A stretch of 64,000 nucleotides of DNA, taken from the NCBI RefSeq assembly GCF_016909175.1, contig NZ_JAFBFI010000004.1, forward strand, positions 124,001 through 188,000, in the 5' to 3' direction. Made by a program: the position numbers and the translations under genes. Positions 1-8,923 of the stretch are shown here, piece by piece. The DNA comes from Peribacillus deserti. Lineage in GTDB: Bacteria > Bacillota > Bacilli > Bacillales > DSM-1321. The notes under the pieces were generated by a model that saw only the letters and a program-made list of their open reading frames with translations, made no database searches and had not been told where the DNA came from. Position 1 is the stretch's first letter; each line of letters starts with the position of its first letter.

Positions 1-494
1 CATTCTCCATGTACATTTTTTAATAGCTTTATAGCCATTTGGTTTTCTATTATTTTAATGTTTGGATTCTGTTGGACTTTATTTAATAGGTGTTCAATCA
101 GTTCTTTTCCGGTTGAATCTCCTTTACTGTGCAGAATACGCCTTTCACCATGAGCCCCTTCCAGGCCCAATGCAAGCTTTCCTTCGGCATCATAATCAAA
201 TGTAAATCCGGACTCGATCAGGTCTTGTATAGCGTCAGGTGCTTTTTCTATAACCTCGTACACGGCCTGGCTATTATTATGCCGGCATCCGGCAGCCAGC
301 GTATCCTCCACGTGATTGTCGACCGTATCCATCGGGGCCACAGATGCCGCAACACCACCCTGCGCTAAATAGGAATTGCTGTTTCGGACTATAGACTTTG
401 TGATGATTATCACATTTTTTTCAATGGCTGCTTCTAAAGCTGTTTGGAGCGCAGCTATCCCGCTCCCAATGATTAAAACATCGGTATGGACCAT
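1..494 (-). CDS. nadB: L-aspartate oxidase, N-terminal part (cut by window edge)
   Basis: The flavoenzyme oxidises L-aspartate to iminoaspartate, the first step of de novo NAD synthesis. The reading frame is open from an ATG at 494 to the window edge (about 164 residues). It begins MVHTDVLIIGSGIAAL, a Rossmann FAD-binding GxGxxA motif, and has NSYLAQGGVAA around residues 44-54, typical of the succinate dehydrogenase/aspartate oxidase flavoprotein family. A strong AGGAGG lies just upstream (about 504-509). It is divergent from a cysteine desulfurase, as in B. subtilis, where that protein supplies the Fe-S cluster of NadA. NadA and NadC would be expected beyond the left edge. Confidence 0.93.
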   Translation of the reverse strand, partial: MVHTDVLIIGSGIAALQTALEAAIEKNVIIITKSIVRNSNSYLAQGGVAASVAPMDTVDNHVEDTLAAGCRHNNSQAVYEVIEKAPDAIQDLIESGFTFDYDAEGKLALGLEGAHGERRILHSKGDSTGKELIEHLLNKVQQNPNIKIIENQMAIKLLKNVHGE

Positions 495-519
495 ATGTAT
501 TTTCCTCCTGTTTTAACAG

Positions 520-531
520 GTGTCTTGACAC
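520..531. promoter_or_regulatory. NadR/NiaR-type operator between nadB and nifS
   Basis: GTGTCTTGACAC is a near-palindrome (GTGTC-TT-GACAC) in the divergent nadB/nifS gap. It resembles the TGTCTTGACA-type sites known for the NiaR/YrxA repressor of NAD synthesis. On the + strand its TTGACA (525-530) could be the -35 of a nifS promoter, with TAAACT 18 bp further, so bound repressor would block it. The repressor gene itself (nadR) lies just beyond nifS. Confidence 0.75.
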
Positions 532-607
532 TTATATTTGCATATTATTAAACTAATGACAAGGGTTTTTTCATTAAGCCGGGAACTTATGATAGCGAGG
601 AAACTTT

Positions 608-1747
608 ATGATTTATTTTGATTATGCAGCAGCCACTCCAATGGATAAGGATGCATTACATGTTTTTATGGAAGCTTCTAAGGATTTTTACGGAAATACC
701 TCTAGTCTTCACAATCTGGGTGGAATGTCTTCTAATCTGCTATCTGCTTGCAGGAAGGAGATTTCAATGCTGCTTAATGTTTCGGAACTGTCGGTTATTT
801 TTACAAGCGGCGGCACTGAAAGCAACATTTTGGCTATCCAGACCCTGTTATCCGCTCTTTGTCGTAAAAAAACGATTTTATCAAGCAGGACAGAGCATTC
901 TTCGATTTCGAATTATTTAACTATGCTTGAGAAGGAGCGCAGGAAAGTAGTTTATCTACAACATACTTCTGATGGTCAAATTGATCTGCAGCACTTTGAA
1001 TATCTTATAAAAACAGAAGATATTTCTCTTATAACGGTTCAGCATGTTAATCCTGAAATAGGGTGCATTCAGCCTATTGAACAAATACGCTCCATCTTGG
1101 GCGAGAGAAAAACTTGGTTACATGTAGATGCTGTGCAGTCGTTCGGGAAGTTGGATATGGAAGCAGTAATGAGGTCAGCAGACAGCATATCCATATCGAG
1201 CCATAAAATATACGGTCCAAAAGGTACAGGTGCGCTTATATTTCCAAGGACTCTTCCAACCCCCTTTTACGAGCATGTTTCTCATGAAGCTGGGTATCGT
1301 CCGGGAACCGTGAATGTTCCGGCCATAGCTGCATTTATTACAGCGGCAAAAAAAGCCTTTGAAAACCGGGAAAATGAATTAATGAATCTGAAGAAGCAAA
1401 GAAAAGATTTCATTCAATTCCTAAAGCAAGAAGACATACCCCATACCATTTTTAAATCCTGTCAGCAGGCACCCTATATCATCGGCCTTTCATTTCCAGG
1501 CATTCAAGGCCAATACATGATGCTGGAACTAAACAGAAGAGGCTTCGCAGTTTCCACGGGCAGCGCCTGTCAAATCGGAAAGCAGGCCCCTTCCAAAACC
1601 ATGATCGCTATGGGAAAGAGTCCGGATCAGGCGAAGGAATTACTTAGAATTTCACTGGGGAAGCATGTGAAAAAAGAGGACATCCGTGCTTTAAGCCAGG
1701 CGGCTGCAGACATTGTCCGCCAATCAGGAATCATTATAAATATTTGA
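608..1747 (+). CDS. nifS: NifS-type cysteine desulfurase
   Basis: A PLP enzyme that takes sulfur from cysteine for Fe-S cluster assembly. In Bacilli the copy beside nadB serves maturation of quinolinate synthase NadA. The 379 residues show the family hallmarks: TSGGTESN around 66-73, the PLP lysine in SISSHKIYGPKG (K200) and the persulfide cysteine in STGSACQ (C321). The start ATG at 608 follows a GAGGAA ribosome site. The gene is divergent from nadB with a NadR-type operator between them, and nadR follows downstream in the same direction, so the three form one regulated NAD unit. Confidence 0.93.
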   Translation: MIYFDYAAATPMDKDALHVFMEASKDFYGNTSSLHNLGGMSSNLLSACRKEISMLLNVSELSVIFTSGGTESNILAIQTLLSALCRKKTILSSRTEHSSISNYLTMLEKERRKVVYLQHTSDGQIDLQHFEYLIKTEDISLITVQHVNPEIGCIQPIEQIRSILGERKTWLHVDAVQSFGKLDMEAVMRSADSISISSHKIYGPKGTGALIFPRTLPTPFYEHVSHEAGYRPGTVNVPAIAAFITAAKKAFENRENELMNLKKQRKDFIQFLKQEDIPHTIFKSCQQAPYIIGLSFPGIQGQYMMLELNRRGFAVSTGSACQIGKQAPSKTMIAMGKSPDQAKELLRISLGKHVKKEDIRALSQAAADIVRQSGIIINI

Positions 1748-1803
1748 ATTCGTATGGTAAAATGGTTAAAATAATTTCCTCTAAGACTAAGGAGCGTCGA
1801 AGC

Positions 1804-2340
1804 ATGAAAGAAGAAAAAAAATTGCTTGGAGAAAGCAGGAGAAACCGGCTGCTCGACCTGTTAAAAGAAAGTAATGCCCCTATTACAGGATCAGAGCTGG
1901 CCCGTCTGACAAACGTAAGCCGGCAGATCATTGTGGGAGATATAACATTACTAAAAGCAAGGAATGAACCTATTATCGCAACAAGCCAGGGGTACTTATT
2001 TTTACATACTCCTGCTTCACCTGCATTATCTGAACGAACAATCGCCTGCCAGCATTCACCCGGACAGGCGAAAGAAGAGTTATACATACTCGTCGACTTG
2101 GGGGTTACTGTCAAGGACGTTAAAGTTGAGCATCCTGTGTATGGCGATTTAACCGCATCCATCATGGTTTCCAACCGACATGAGGTTGACCAGTTTCTTG
2201 AAAAGATTAAACAAACGAATGCCGCCTACCTTTCTGAACTAACGGAAGGCATTCACCTGCATACCATCTCTGCATCAAATGAAAACACTTTGAATCAGGC
2301 AGTAGCGGCGTTAAAAGATGCAGGCTATTTAATCCACTAA
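1804..2340 (+). CDS. nadR: NAD biosynthesis transcriptional repressor NadR (NiaR/YrxA)
   Basis: A 178-residue repressor with an N-terminal winged HTH (roughly residues 10-60; ITGSELARLTNVSRQIIVGDI) and a C-terminal 3H domain containing conserved histidines, known to sense nicotinic acid. The ATG at 1804 is chosen because AAGGAG lies at 1789-1794 with good spacing. An earlier in-frame ATG at 1744 overlaps the end of nifS and would add 20 poorly conserved residues. The length matches B. subtilis YrxA (about 180). It probably binds the GTGTCTTGACAC site at 520-531. Confidence 0.92.
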   Translation: MKEEKKLLGESRRNRLLDLLKESNAPITGSELARLTNVSRQIIVGDITLLKARNEPIIATSQGYLFLHTPASPALSERTIACQHSPGQAKEELYILVDLGVTVKDVKVEHPVYGDLTASIMVSNRHEVDQFLEKIKQTNAAYLSELTEGIHLHTISASNENTLNQAVAALKDAGYLIH

Positions 2341-2412
2341 TAACCGATAAATTCCCCGTGCTATAGTCCCTGCGCAGGAACGTGAAAATCAATAACTTTT
2401 TCTAAAATATGA

Positions 2413-2441
2413 AAAGGCCTGACCCTTGGTCAGACCTTCTT
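2413..2441. terminator. Bidirectional terminator between nadR and pheA
   Basis: The inverted repeat AAAGGCCTGACC...GGTCAGACCTT is flanked by A-rich and T-rich tails. It lies between the converging 3' ends of nadR (+) and pheA (-) and can end both transcripts. Confidence 0.8.
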
Positions 2442-3326
2442 TTAGGTTTCACTGAAAGTTTTCGATTGATTTGAAATTAAAAAACTTGGATAGCTGCCCA
2501 GAATTTTGACGGTACAACCCAGCGTTTCAAGTTCAGAAATCGTGCTGGGGATTAGAACTTCATCCATTTCCATATTAATATCAATAATAAAAAAATAATT
2601 TCCGAGCCCTGTCTTCATCGGCCGGGATTCAATCTTAGACAAATTCAGCTTTCTCCACGAAAAGGCGGAGAGAACTTGGTGCAGAGCTCCAGGGTGATCC
2701 GCAGGCAATGTAACCATGAGGGTCGTTTTCGAACCATTCTCCTTTTCCGAATGTCCTCTAAAACGGATGGCTTCCTTTGAAACAGCTATAAAGCGAGTAT
2801 GATTATGGGCGAAATCATGAATATTATGACGTACAATTTCCAGGCCATATTCTTTTGCAGCCAGTTCATTGGCAATTGCAGCAATCCTAAGTTCAGGATG
2901 TGCGAAAACATATTGAGCAGCCGCAGCCGTTGAAGTCACGCTCTCACTAACAGATCCTTTTAGTTCCTTATGCAAAAACTTATGACATTGAGCGATCGCA
3001 TGGGAATGGGAATAAATAGTTTCAATGTTCTCCCACTGCTCTTTATGATTCGGATGCACCATCAAATGCTGGCTGATAGGCGCCACTACTTCTCCCTGAA
3101 TCGGCAGTTCAACCTCATGGACCAAATAATCTAATGTTATATTAACCGATCCTTCCAGCGTATTTTCGATCGGAATCAGCGCAATATCTGCCTGGTCCTC
3201 CTGTACAGCATCCAGACATTCCGGAATGGTCAGAAGAGGTATCCTTTCCTCATCAGGAAACAGCTTTGCTGCCGCCAAATCCGTAAATGTCGCTTTAGGT
3301 CCCAGAAAAGCTACTCTATATCCCAA
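2442..3326 (-). CDS. pheA: Prephenate dehydratase
   Basis: Converts prephenate to phenylpyruvate in phenylalanine synthesis. The catalytic periplasmic-binding-like domain starts with VAFLGPKATFTD and contains the pre-catalytic SVTSTAAAA stretch and the catalytic HNHTRF motif near residue 170. The C-terminal ACT domain (about 200-280) has the ESRPMKTGLGNYFF regulatory motif for phenylalanine binding. The start is a TTG at 3326 preceded by GGGGAGAG. It lies downstream of pheB and obg in the same direction, as in B. subtilis, but a separate promoter upstream suggests independent expression. Confidence 0.95.
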   Translation of the reverse strand: MGYRVAFLGPKATFTDLAAAKLFPDEERIPLLTIPECLDAVQEDQADIALIPIENTLEGSVNITLDYLVHEVELPIQGEVVAPISQHLMVHPNHKEQWENIETIYSHSHAIAQCHKFLHKELKGSVSESVTSTAAAAQYVFAHPELRIAAIANELAAKEYGLEIVRHNIHDFAHNHTRFIAVSKEAIRFRGHSEKENGSKTTLMVTLPADHPGALHQVLSAFSWRKLNLSKIESRPMKTGLGNYFFIIDINMEMDEVLIPSTISELETLGCTVKILGSYPSFLISNQSKTFSET

Positions 3327-3360
3327 GTCCGTCTCTCCCCTACAATAAAAATTACTGTTA

Positions 3361-3389
3361 ATCTTAGTCTATTTTTTTGACAATTACAA
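3361..3389 (-). promoter_or_regulatory. Putative sigma-A promoter of pheA
   Basis: On the minus strand TTGTAA (3384-3389) and TAAGAT (3361-3366) are separated by 17 bp, about 30 bp upstream of the pheA ribosome site. The match is fair, not perfect. Confidence 0.5.
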
Positions 3390-3526
3390 CAAATTTATAA
3401 ATTTATATTGGAACGGCTTGAAGGGAAACTTTGAGCTGTCGCATACCGGCCTGACTTTTGCTGCTTTCGGTTATAAATTACCTGATTTGCCTCCACTATT
3501 ACAGCCTATGGAGTTCATGTCCACAG

Positions 3527-3643
3527 TAAAATATGGCTAAATTCACATTTTATGTGGCTAACCCAATGTTTTATGTGGCTGTCACACTCTTTTATGTGGC
3601 TTGCACACTCTTTTATGTGGCTATTTCTGCTTTTTATGTGGCT
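3527..3643. repeat. Six-unit array with exact 21-bp period (core TTTTATGTGGCT)
   Basis: Five identical 12-bp cores, TTTTATGTGGCT, begin at 3548, 3569, 3590, 3611 and 3632, exactly 21 bp apart. A decayed unit (TAAAATATGGCT) begins at 3527 in the same register. The 9-bp spacers vary, so the core rather than the whole unit is conserved. On the opposite strand the core is AGCCACATAAAA. The array fills the pheA-pheB gap, upstream of the pheA promoter. Apart from it, the pheA promoter and a GC-rich inverted stretch near 3690-3715, nothing else is visible in 3327-3718. Confidence 0.9.
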
Positions 3644-3718
3644 GACACCACCAAATAGTTTGGCATTCCGCCCTTTACAATAATAAAGCGCACAGCCACT
3701 ATCAGCTGCGCGCTTCTT

Positions 3719-4168
3719 TTATGCTCCTGTTCCCAGGATCTCAACTTTTTCTACAAATTCAAGTTTTCTCAGCTGGGACAAAAGATCATCAATATCTGAT
3801 TTCATGCCGTTTGTATTCAGAGAAAGAGTCACGTTTGCCCTGTTCTGCAAAGGTATCGTTTGATGGATGGTTAAAACATTGCAGCCGGCGGAGGCAACAA
3901 CACCCAATAACTGCGAAAGCGTTCCAGACCGGTCTTCAAGGTGGAAAAACAAAGAAATAATCCGTTCTTTTACGATTGTATGAAACGGGAAGACAGTGTC
4001 TCGGTATTTATAAAAAGCACTTCTGCTGATATCCACATGGTGAACAGCTTCAAGGACGGATTCGGCTTTTCCGCGATCCAGCAATTCTTTGGCCTCTAGA
4101 GTCTTTTGCATGGCCTCAGGCAGGACATCTTCACGAACCAAATAAAATTTCTTATCTGTTTTATTCAT
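3719..4168 (-). CDS. pheB: ACT domain-containing protein PheB
   Basis: A small 149-residue protein found beside pheA in Bacilli. The N-terminal half ([15 protein letters not shown]... and [15 protein letters not shown]) looks like a small helical DNA-binding-type segment. The C-terminal half is an ACT domain (about 70-145: [24 protein letters not shown]), usually an amino-acid sensor. Older annotation as chorismate mutase is not supported by visible catalytic residues. The ATG at 4168 is preferred (GGGGGAG upstream, short spacing); a TTG at 4180 is the alternative. It sits between obg and pheA. Confidence 0.88.
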   Translation of the reverse strand: MNKTDKKFYLVREDVLPEAMQKTLEAKELLDRGKAESVLEAVHHVDISRSAFYKYRDTVFPFHTIVKERIISLFFHLEDRSGTLSQLLGVVASAGCNVLTIHQTIPLQNRANVTLSLNTNGMKSDIDDLLSQLRKLEFVEKVEILGTGA

Positions 4169-4227
4169 GTTCTCCCCCAAACATTAATGGCCTAATTGGA
4201 ATTATGCCTTAAGACCTCACCCGCCTG

Positions 4228-5523
4228 TTAGTCAATAAATTCAAATTCATAGTCAAGAAGCCTGATGACATCTCCATTTTCCGCGCCTTTTTCCCTGAGT
4301 GCTTCATCAACACCCATTGAGCGAAGCTGTCTTGCAAACCTTTTTATGGATTCATCTCTGGTAAAGTTCGTCATCTTAAACAATCTTTCTATATTGAATC
4401 CGGAGATAACAAAGGTTCCATCCGGGTCACGTGAAATGACAAAGTCTTTATCCGGTGTTTCATGCTTGTACATAACCCGGTTAACTTGACCTTCTTCAGC
4501 TTCTTCTTGATGCTCAAGAGGAAACTCAGGTGTGGTTTCTAATTTATCCGCTACTTCAAATAATAGATCACGTATTCCTTCTCTCGTTACTGATGAAATT
4601 GGGAAAATCGGCAGATCACTGCCTACTCTTTCTCTAAAGGAATTCAAATTTTCTTCAGAATCCGGCATATCCATTTTATTTGCAGCAATAATCTGCGGAC
4701 GCTCGGTAAGCCTTAGATTGTATTCTTTCAGCTCATTATTAATGGTTACATAATCCTCGTAAGGATCGCGTCCTTCGAGTCCTGACATGTCGATAACATG
4801 GACAATAACCCTGGTTCGTTCAATATGCCTCAAGAATTGGTGGCCAAGGCCTACCCCTTCAGATGCTCCTTCAATAAGTCCAGGAAGATCTGCCATAACA
4901 AAGCTTCGGTTGTCTTCCGTCTCCACTACACCCAGATTCGGAGCAATCGTTGTAAAGTGATATTCAGCAATTTTTGGTCTTGCAGAAGAAACAACAGAAA
5001 GCAAAGTGGATTTACCAACGCTCGGAAACCCTACAAGCCCTACATCAGCAAGTAATTTGAGCTCCATGATGATGTATCTCTCCTGGCCGGGCTCCCCGTT
5101 CTCAGAGATCTCAGGAGCTGGATTGGCTGCAGTAGCAAAGCGGCTGTTTCCGCGTCCTCCGCGCCCGCCCTTTGCGATTACGGCACGCTGGCCATGCTCC
5201 GTTAAGTCAGCAAGCACTTCTTTTGTATCTTCATCCATTACAACCGTACCCGGAGGAACTTTTACAATCATATCCTCAGCATTTCGGCCATGCATGTTTT
5301 TAGACATGCCATGCTCTCCGCGAGGGGCTTTAAAATGCCTTTGATAACGAAAATCCATGAGTGTGCGCAAACCCTCTTCTACTTCAAAAATAACATTGGC
5401 ACCGTTACCGCCGTCTCCGCCAGCCGGTCCTCCCTTAGGAACATATTTTTCCCTGCGGTACGCGACTAATCCGTTACCGCCATCTCCGCCTTTTACATAA
5501 ATCTTGACCTGATCGACGAACAT
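4228..5523 (-). CDS. obg: Obg-family GTPase (ribosome assembly / stress)
   Basis: An essential GTPase linked to late 50S assembly, the stress response and sporulation entry. The 431 residues have the three expected parts: the glycine-rich Obg fold (1-158, with KGGDGGNG and [12 protein letters not shown]), a G domain with P-loop GFPSVGKST (165-173), DLPG and NKMD motifs, and the C-terminal OCT domain (about 350-431). The ATG at 5523 has GGAAGTG upstream. It follows spo0B directly, the classic spo0B-obg arrangement. Confidence 0.97.
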   Translation of the reverse strand: MFVDQVKIYVKGGDGGNGLVAYRREKYVPKGGPAGGDGGNGANVIFEVEEGLRTLMDFRYQRHFKAPRGEHGMSKNMHGRNAEDMIVKVPPGTVVMDEDTKEVLADLTEHGQRAVIAKGGRGGRGNSRFATAANPAPEISENGEPGQERYIIMELKLLADVGLVGFPSVGKSTLLSVVSSARPKIAEYHFTTIAPNLGVVETEDNRSFVMADLPGLIEGASEGVGLGHQFLRHIERTRVIVHVIDMSGLEGRDPYEDYVTINNELKEYNLRLTERPQIIAANKMDMPDSEENLNSFRERVGSDLPIFPISSVTREGIRDLLFEVADKLETTPEFPLEHQEEAEEGQVNRVMYKHETPDKDFVISRDPDGTFVISGFNIERLFKMTNFTRDESIKRFARQLRSMGVDEALREKGAENGDVIRLLDYEFEFID

Positions 5524-5573
5524 TCCATCACTTCCCTTTCATATATGTATAACTAAGCTGTTTTAGTCTTTCT

Positions 5574-6107
5574 TCAGGAATCTGCAGTAATTTCTATAGA
5601 TAACTCTCCGCTTATCATACGTAACAGGTTTATTTGAAAGCCCTGCTGCTTTTTTAAGATAAAGGACATTATTTTCTCTTCTGATGTTATATTACCCTGC
5701 AGCTCATAGAGAAACCGTATATTTTTGCCTTCTTTAAAAATGGTTATGATTAGTGTACTCTCCATAAACGGTTCAATGCTGGACTCAATTTCTGAAAACA
5801 GATCTTTTGTCCATAAAGTGAGAGGCTTGTCCAGCTCCGGGTATACTCCCTCACTCCCAATGACTTCATATTCGATCTTAAATGAATAGCCATTCCAGTT
5901 TCCGGTAAGCATCAGTTCAGAAAACTGCGGCATATTTAAAGAAGAAAGCATCGCTTCACTTTGTGATTCAATAATAATCTCTTCTATTATAGCTTTTGCC
6001 CGATCGAGCTTATTTAAATCTAAATTACCCTTGATCAGTTGAATTTTATTGAGCCAATCATGTCTGGAGTGTCTCATGACGTCATTAACATTCCACTCTT
6101 TTTCCAT
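5574..6107 (-). CDS. spo0B: Sporulation initiation phosphotransferase Spo0B
   Basis: Relays phosphate from Spo0F to Spo0A in the sporulation phosphorelay. The 177-residue frame has the four-helix-bundle phosphorylation motif RHSRHDWLNKIQLIKG, with the predicted phosphohistidine at H16, followed by a degenerate histidine-kinase-like C-terminal domain. The ATG at 6107 is chosen because GGGAG lies 7-8 nt upstream; an ATG at 6128 would place the ribosome site inside the gene. It lies between a terminator after rpmA and obg. Confidence 0.93.
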   Translation of the reverse strand: MEKEWNVNDVMRHSRHDWLNKIQLIKGNLDLNKLDRAKAIIEEIIIESQSEAMLSSLNMPQFSELMLTGNWNGYSFKIEYEVIGSEGVYPELDKPLTLWTKDLFSEIESSIEPFMESTLIITIFKEGKNIRFLYELQGNITSEEKIMSFILKKQQGFQINLLRMISGELSIEITADS

Positions 6108-6198
6108 CTGAAAACTCCCGTTTTTCATAAATATTACAAACAGCAGGGAACTTGATCCTGCTAATTGCTTCCTTTAAGTATAACAGAAAGTAAAGCTA

Positions 6199-6234
6199 AA
6201 AAAAGAAAACTCCAACCAGGAGGTTAGAGTTTTC
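6199..6234 (-). terminator. Terminator after rpmA
   Basis: On the minus strand a 13-bp stem (GAAAACTC..AACC / GGTT..GAGTTTTC, one mismatch) with loop TCCT is followed by a run of T. It separates the ribosomal operon from spo0B-obg. Confidence 0.8.
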
Positions 6235-6247
6235 TTAGATGCAAGTT

Positions 6248-6538
6248 TTAAGCTTCTTGAGCAGCTGGATATACGCTAACTTGTTTACGGTCACGGCCTA
6301 AGCGTTCGAAACGAACTACGCCGTCAACCTTTGCGAATAGAGTATCGTCTCCACCGCGTCCAACGTTTTGACCTGGGTAAATTTTTGTACCGCGCTGACG
6401 GTAAAGAATTGAACCACCAGATACGAATTCACCGTCTGCACTCTTAGCGCCAAGGCGTTTAGAGATAGAGTCACGGCCGTTCTTTGTAGAACCTACTCCC
6501 TTTTTGGAAGCGAAGAACTGAAGATCTAGTCTTAACAT
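6248..6538 (-). CDS. rpmA: Large ribosomal subunit protein bL27
   Basis: Ribosomal protein L27, 96 residues. It carries the Firmicute N-terminal extension [14 protein letters not shown], which is cut by Prp after the FF before the protein can work near the peptidyl-transferase centre. ATG 6538 is used: AGGAGGTG lies 9-16 nt upstream, and the GTG at 6547 is part of that ribosome site. It is directly downstream of prp, the protease that cuts it. Confidence 0.97.
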   Translation of the reverse strand: MLRLDLQFFASKKGVGSTKNGRDSISKRLGAKSADGEFVSGGSILYRQRGTKIYPGQNVGRGGDDTLFAKVDGVVRFERLGRDRKQVSVYPAAQEA

Positions 6539-6550
6539 ATGTTCCACCTC

Positions 6551-6886
6551 CTATTTATTAAGTGTGATTTTTATATATGTTTCATAATCTCTTTCAATCG
6601 TCTGCAGTGAAATAAGCATGGCTTCCAGAAGCAGCTGAACTTTCTCAGATGTCTCTGTTGGCATAGACCGAGGCATTACACATTTAAGGTAACCACCATC
6701 GCCTTCCAGCTCAATTTCAGGATCAACACCGGTTAGCGCCATGATGGCGTTAACTGTTCCAAATGAAACAGCCGATGCACCTGCACAAACGATATCCAGA
6801 CCTCGTTCTGCAAAATTAGCATGCCCACTCATGGTAAAGGAATGAACCTTACCATCATGGGAATAATCAAATGTAACTTTTATCAT
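6551..6886 (-). CDS. prp: Ribosomal-processing cysteine protease Prp
   Basis: A 111-residue cysteine protease that removes the N-terminal extension of L27. The catalytic dyad is visible: H22 in SGHA and C34 in DIVCAG. It lies between rplU and rpmA, its usual position in Firmicutes (YsxB in B. subtilis). The start is an ATG at 6886, 10 nt after the rplU stop. Confidence 0.95.
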   Translation of the reverse strand: MIKVTFDYSHDGKVHSFTMSGHANFAERGLDIVCAGASAVSFGTVNAIMALTGVDPEIELEGDGGYLKCVMPRSMPTETSEKVQLLLEAMLISLQTIERDYETYIKITLNK

Positions 6887-6896
6887 TCGTTTAGCC

Positions 6897-7205
6897 TTAC
6901 GCGTTGATCGCGTCGATAACTACTCGAGTGTATGGCTGACGATGACCTTGCTTTTTGCGGTTGTTTTTCTTCGCTTTGTATTTGAAAACGATGATTTTCT
7001 TAGCGCGGCCGTGTTTTTCAACTTTAGCAGTTACAGTAGCTCCCTCAACAACAGGGCTTCCTACTTTCACGTTGTCTCCGCCTACGAATAAAACTTTATC
7101 AAAAGTTACAACTTCACCAGCTTCAGCGTTTAATTTTTCAATAGTGATAGCTTGGCCAGCTTCAACTTTGATTTGTTTCCCGCCAGTTTCAATAATTGCG
7201 TACAT
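6897..7205 (-). CDS. rplU: Large ribosomal subunit protein bL21
   Basis: Ribosomal protein L21, 102 residues, with the standard N-terminus [18 protein letters not shown] and the basic C-terminal part [27 protein letters not shown] precedes the ATG. It is the first gene of rplU-prp-rpmA, behind an L21 leader and a good sigma-A promoter. Confidence 0.98.
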   Translation of the reverse strand: MYAIIETGGKQIKVEAGQAITIEKLNAEAGEVVTFDKVLFVGGDNVKVGSPVVEGATVTAKVEKHGRAKKIIVFKYKAKKNNRKKQGHRQPYTRVVIDAINA

Positions 7206-7317
7206 ATACTTGCACCTCCTCTAATTAACTCAGACTCGCCATCACAGGCGTCCTGCTATTAGCAAAATCTTTAACCTGATCTGCGCGGTTGTAGCACGGG
7301 TGCTACAAACATAACAT
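7206..7317 (-). ncRNA. Ribosomal protein L21 leader
   Basis: The 5' untranslated region of rplU (about 110 nt) contains a strong hairpin GTAGCACCCGTGCTAC (about 7290-7307) and further paired segments (GGCGAGTC region) before the ribosome site. Position and appearance fit the Firmicute L21 leader, a cis-regulatory RNA thought to respond to the ribosomal protein. The exact ends are inferred from the promoter and start codon. Confidence 0.7.
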
Positions 7318-7323
7318 AAAAAA

Positions 7324-7352
7324 TAATAACATATATCAGGACTATGTGTCAA
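7324..7352 (-). promoter_or_regulatory. Sigma-A promoter of rplU operon
   Basis: On the minus strand TTGACA (7347-7352) and TTATTA (7324-7329) are separated by 17 bp. The start of transcription would be near 7317. Confidence 0.75.
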
Positions 7353-7380
7353 TACTATTTAAGAAACTGATTATGCTTTT

Positions 7381-8859
7381 CTATTTGCCTGCGATTCTCA
7401 AATGGATTTCTTCCAAACTCCCCATGTGGCGGATCTGATAGGCCGGTATCGGGGAATTACATTGTGTGAAAATCAGCTTTTTGCCGGCCAGCTCTTCAAC
7501 GAAAGGTAAATGTTCATTCTTAGGGCCAGCCAGAGCCTCGATAACACTTGTTTCTGCCTCAATCCAGACAGCCTCTGACTCACTTCTCCTAGCTTCTAGA
7601 AGATCTCTCTCCAGCCGGAAGGCAATCGTCTCAGCACTTTCTATACGTCCGCTTCCGCTGCAGACAGGGCATGATACCATAAGCTTATCACTAATGGAAG
7701 GGGACCCTTTTTTTCTTGTAAGCTGGAGCATGCCAAGACCTGTAAATCCATCTATATGTGTCTGCATTTCATCAGAAGCAAGCGCTTCTTTTAATGCTTG
7801 GATCACTTTTCTTTTATTATGCTCTTCCTGCATATTAATAAAATCGATTACAACTATGCCGCCGATATTCCGCAGCCGGAGCTGAATGGCTATTTCCTTT
7901 GCTGCAGCTATATTGGCTTTTGTAAGAGTAGCTTCCTTTTCTGATTTCCCCGTATAACTGCCGGTGTTTACATCGATTACGGTACAGGCTTCTGCTGCCT
8001 GAATGATGAGATAGATTCCCTCATCAAGCATAACGGTTTGTTTTAACGCAGCCGAAGCTTCCTTTTCAATGTTGAACGAAGAAAAAATATTTTCGGTTCC
8101 CCTCTCCCATATAACCTCAGCCGCCATAGGCTGTAATCCTTCGCTTACAGATTGATAGAAGGGAAAATCATCGATTATGATAGAATCAAGCCCGCCCAAT
8201 GCTTCGTTCAGAACGGCCTCCATGAATGAATCCGTTTTATGAAGCAGACCTGGCTTCTTCATCGATGATGCCTTAGACAACAGACCGTCCCACCGCTTAC
8301 GTAATTTTTCCAGCTCCGCAGCAAATTCTTCCTGGGCTGCTTTTTCCATTGATGTTCTTATAATAAAGCCTTCTCCCGGCTTTTTTTGCGCAAACGCTAT
8401 TTGTCTCCAATATTTTTGAATATCCGAACTGGACATTTTTTTGGAAACACCAATATAGTTCGTTCCAAACATAGCAACTATTTTCTCTGCCCCAAGCTCG
8501 ATCACACCAGTCAGCTTGGGTCCTTTTGTTCCGTTCCCGTCGCGGACCGCCTGTACGGGCATTTTTTCTCCCTGCCTGATAAAATGGCCTATCGGCAAAC
8601 TTTTTTTCTTTTCATACTTTAATTCAGAAAGCTGAAAGGAAGGAAGCTGGTCTCTATGCAGAAAACCCTGCTTTTCCTCGCCAATATCAACAAAAGCGGC
8701 ATCCATGCCAGGAAGCACTTTTGTAACGGTGCCCCAATAAATATTTCCTGCCATACTTTCTTGTCCCGGCTGATGCACTTCAAGCTTTACTACTCTGTTG
8801 TCTTTTATTAACACAAATCTTTTTTCCCTGCCTTTTGCATTCACAATTAATTTCTTCAT
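7381..8859 (-). CDS. rng: Ribonuclease E/G family protein
   Basis: A single-strand-specific endoribonuclease of the RNase G type, 492 residues. It begins MKKLIVNAKGREKRFVLI. An S1-like domain lies at about 38-130 (GNIYWGTVTKVLPGMDAAFVDIGEEKQGFLH), then the catalytic RNase H-like DNase I-type core with DVNTG and IDFINM acidic motifs, then the zinc-link SCPVCSGSGR. ATG 8859 is chosen because GAAGGGG lies 7-8 nt upstream; longer forms would overlap spoIVFB. RNase E/G is absent from B. subtilis 168 but known in some Bacillaceae. Here it lies between spoIVFB and rplU. Confidence 0.93.
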   Translation of the reverse strand: MKKLIVNAKGREKRFVLIKDNRVVKLEVHQPGQESMAGNIYWGTVTKVLPGMDAAFVDIGEEKQGFLHRDQLPSFQLSELKYEKKKSLPIGHFIRQGEKMPVQAVRDGNGTKGPKLTGVIELGAEKIVAMFGTNYIGVSKKMSSSDIQKYWRQIAFAQKKPGEGFIIRTSMEKAAQEEFAAELEKLRKRWDGLLSKASSMKKPGLLHKTDSFMEAVLNEALGGLDSIIIDDFPFYQSVSEGLQPMAAEVIWERGTENIFSSFNIEKEASAALKQTVMLDEGIYLIIQAAEACTVIDVNTGSYTGKSEKEATLTKANIAAAKEIAIQLRLRNIGGIVVIDFINMQEEHNKRKVIQALKEALASDEMQTHIDGFTGLGMLQLTRKKGSPSISDKLMVSCPVCSGSGRIESAETIAFRLERDLLEARRSESEAVWIEAETSVIEALAGPKNEHLPFVEELAGKKLIFTQCNSPIPAYQIRHMGSLEEIHLRIAGK

Positions 8860-8923
8860 AAAAAAACCCCTTCTTCGAGAGGAGCAAGCAAAGCTGGCTC
8901 TACCTGAAGAAAGGATACCATAG

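Noticed and set aside
1734-2174. 146-codon minus-strand frame over nadR
   Set aside because: Shadow of nadR; the plus-strand frame has the HTH and 3H domains and a proper ribosome site.
3527-3643. Array as CRISPR or as a coding heptapeptide repeat
   Set aside because: Cores are 12 bp and spacers 9 bp, far below CRISPR sizes, with no cas genes. 21 bp keeps a 7-codon frame open, but there is no ribosome site or start codon and the residues between cores are not conserved.
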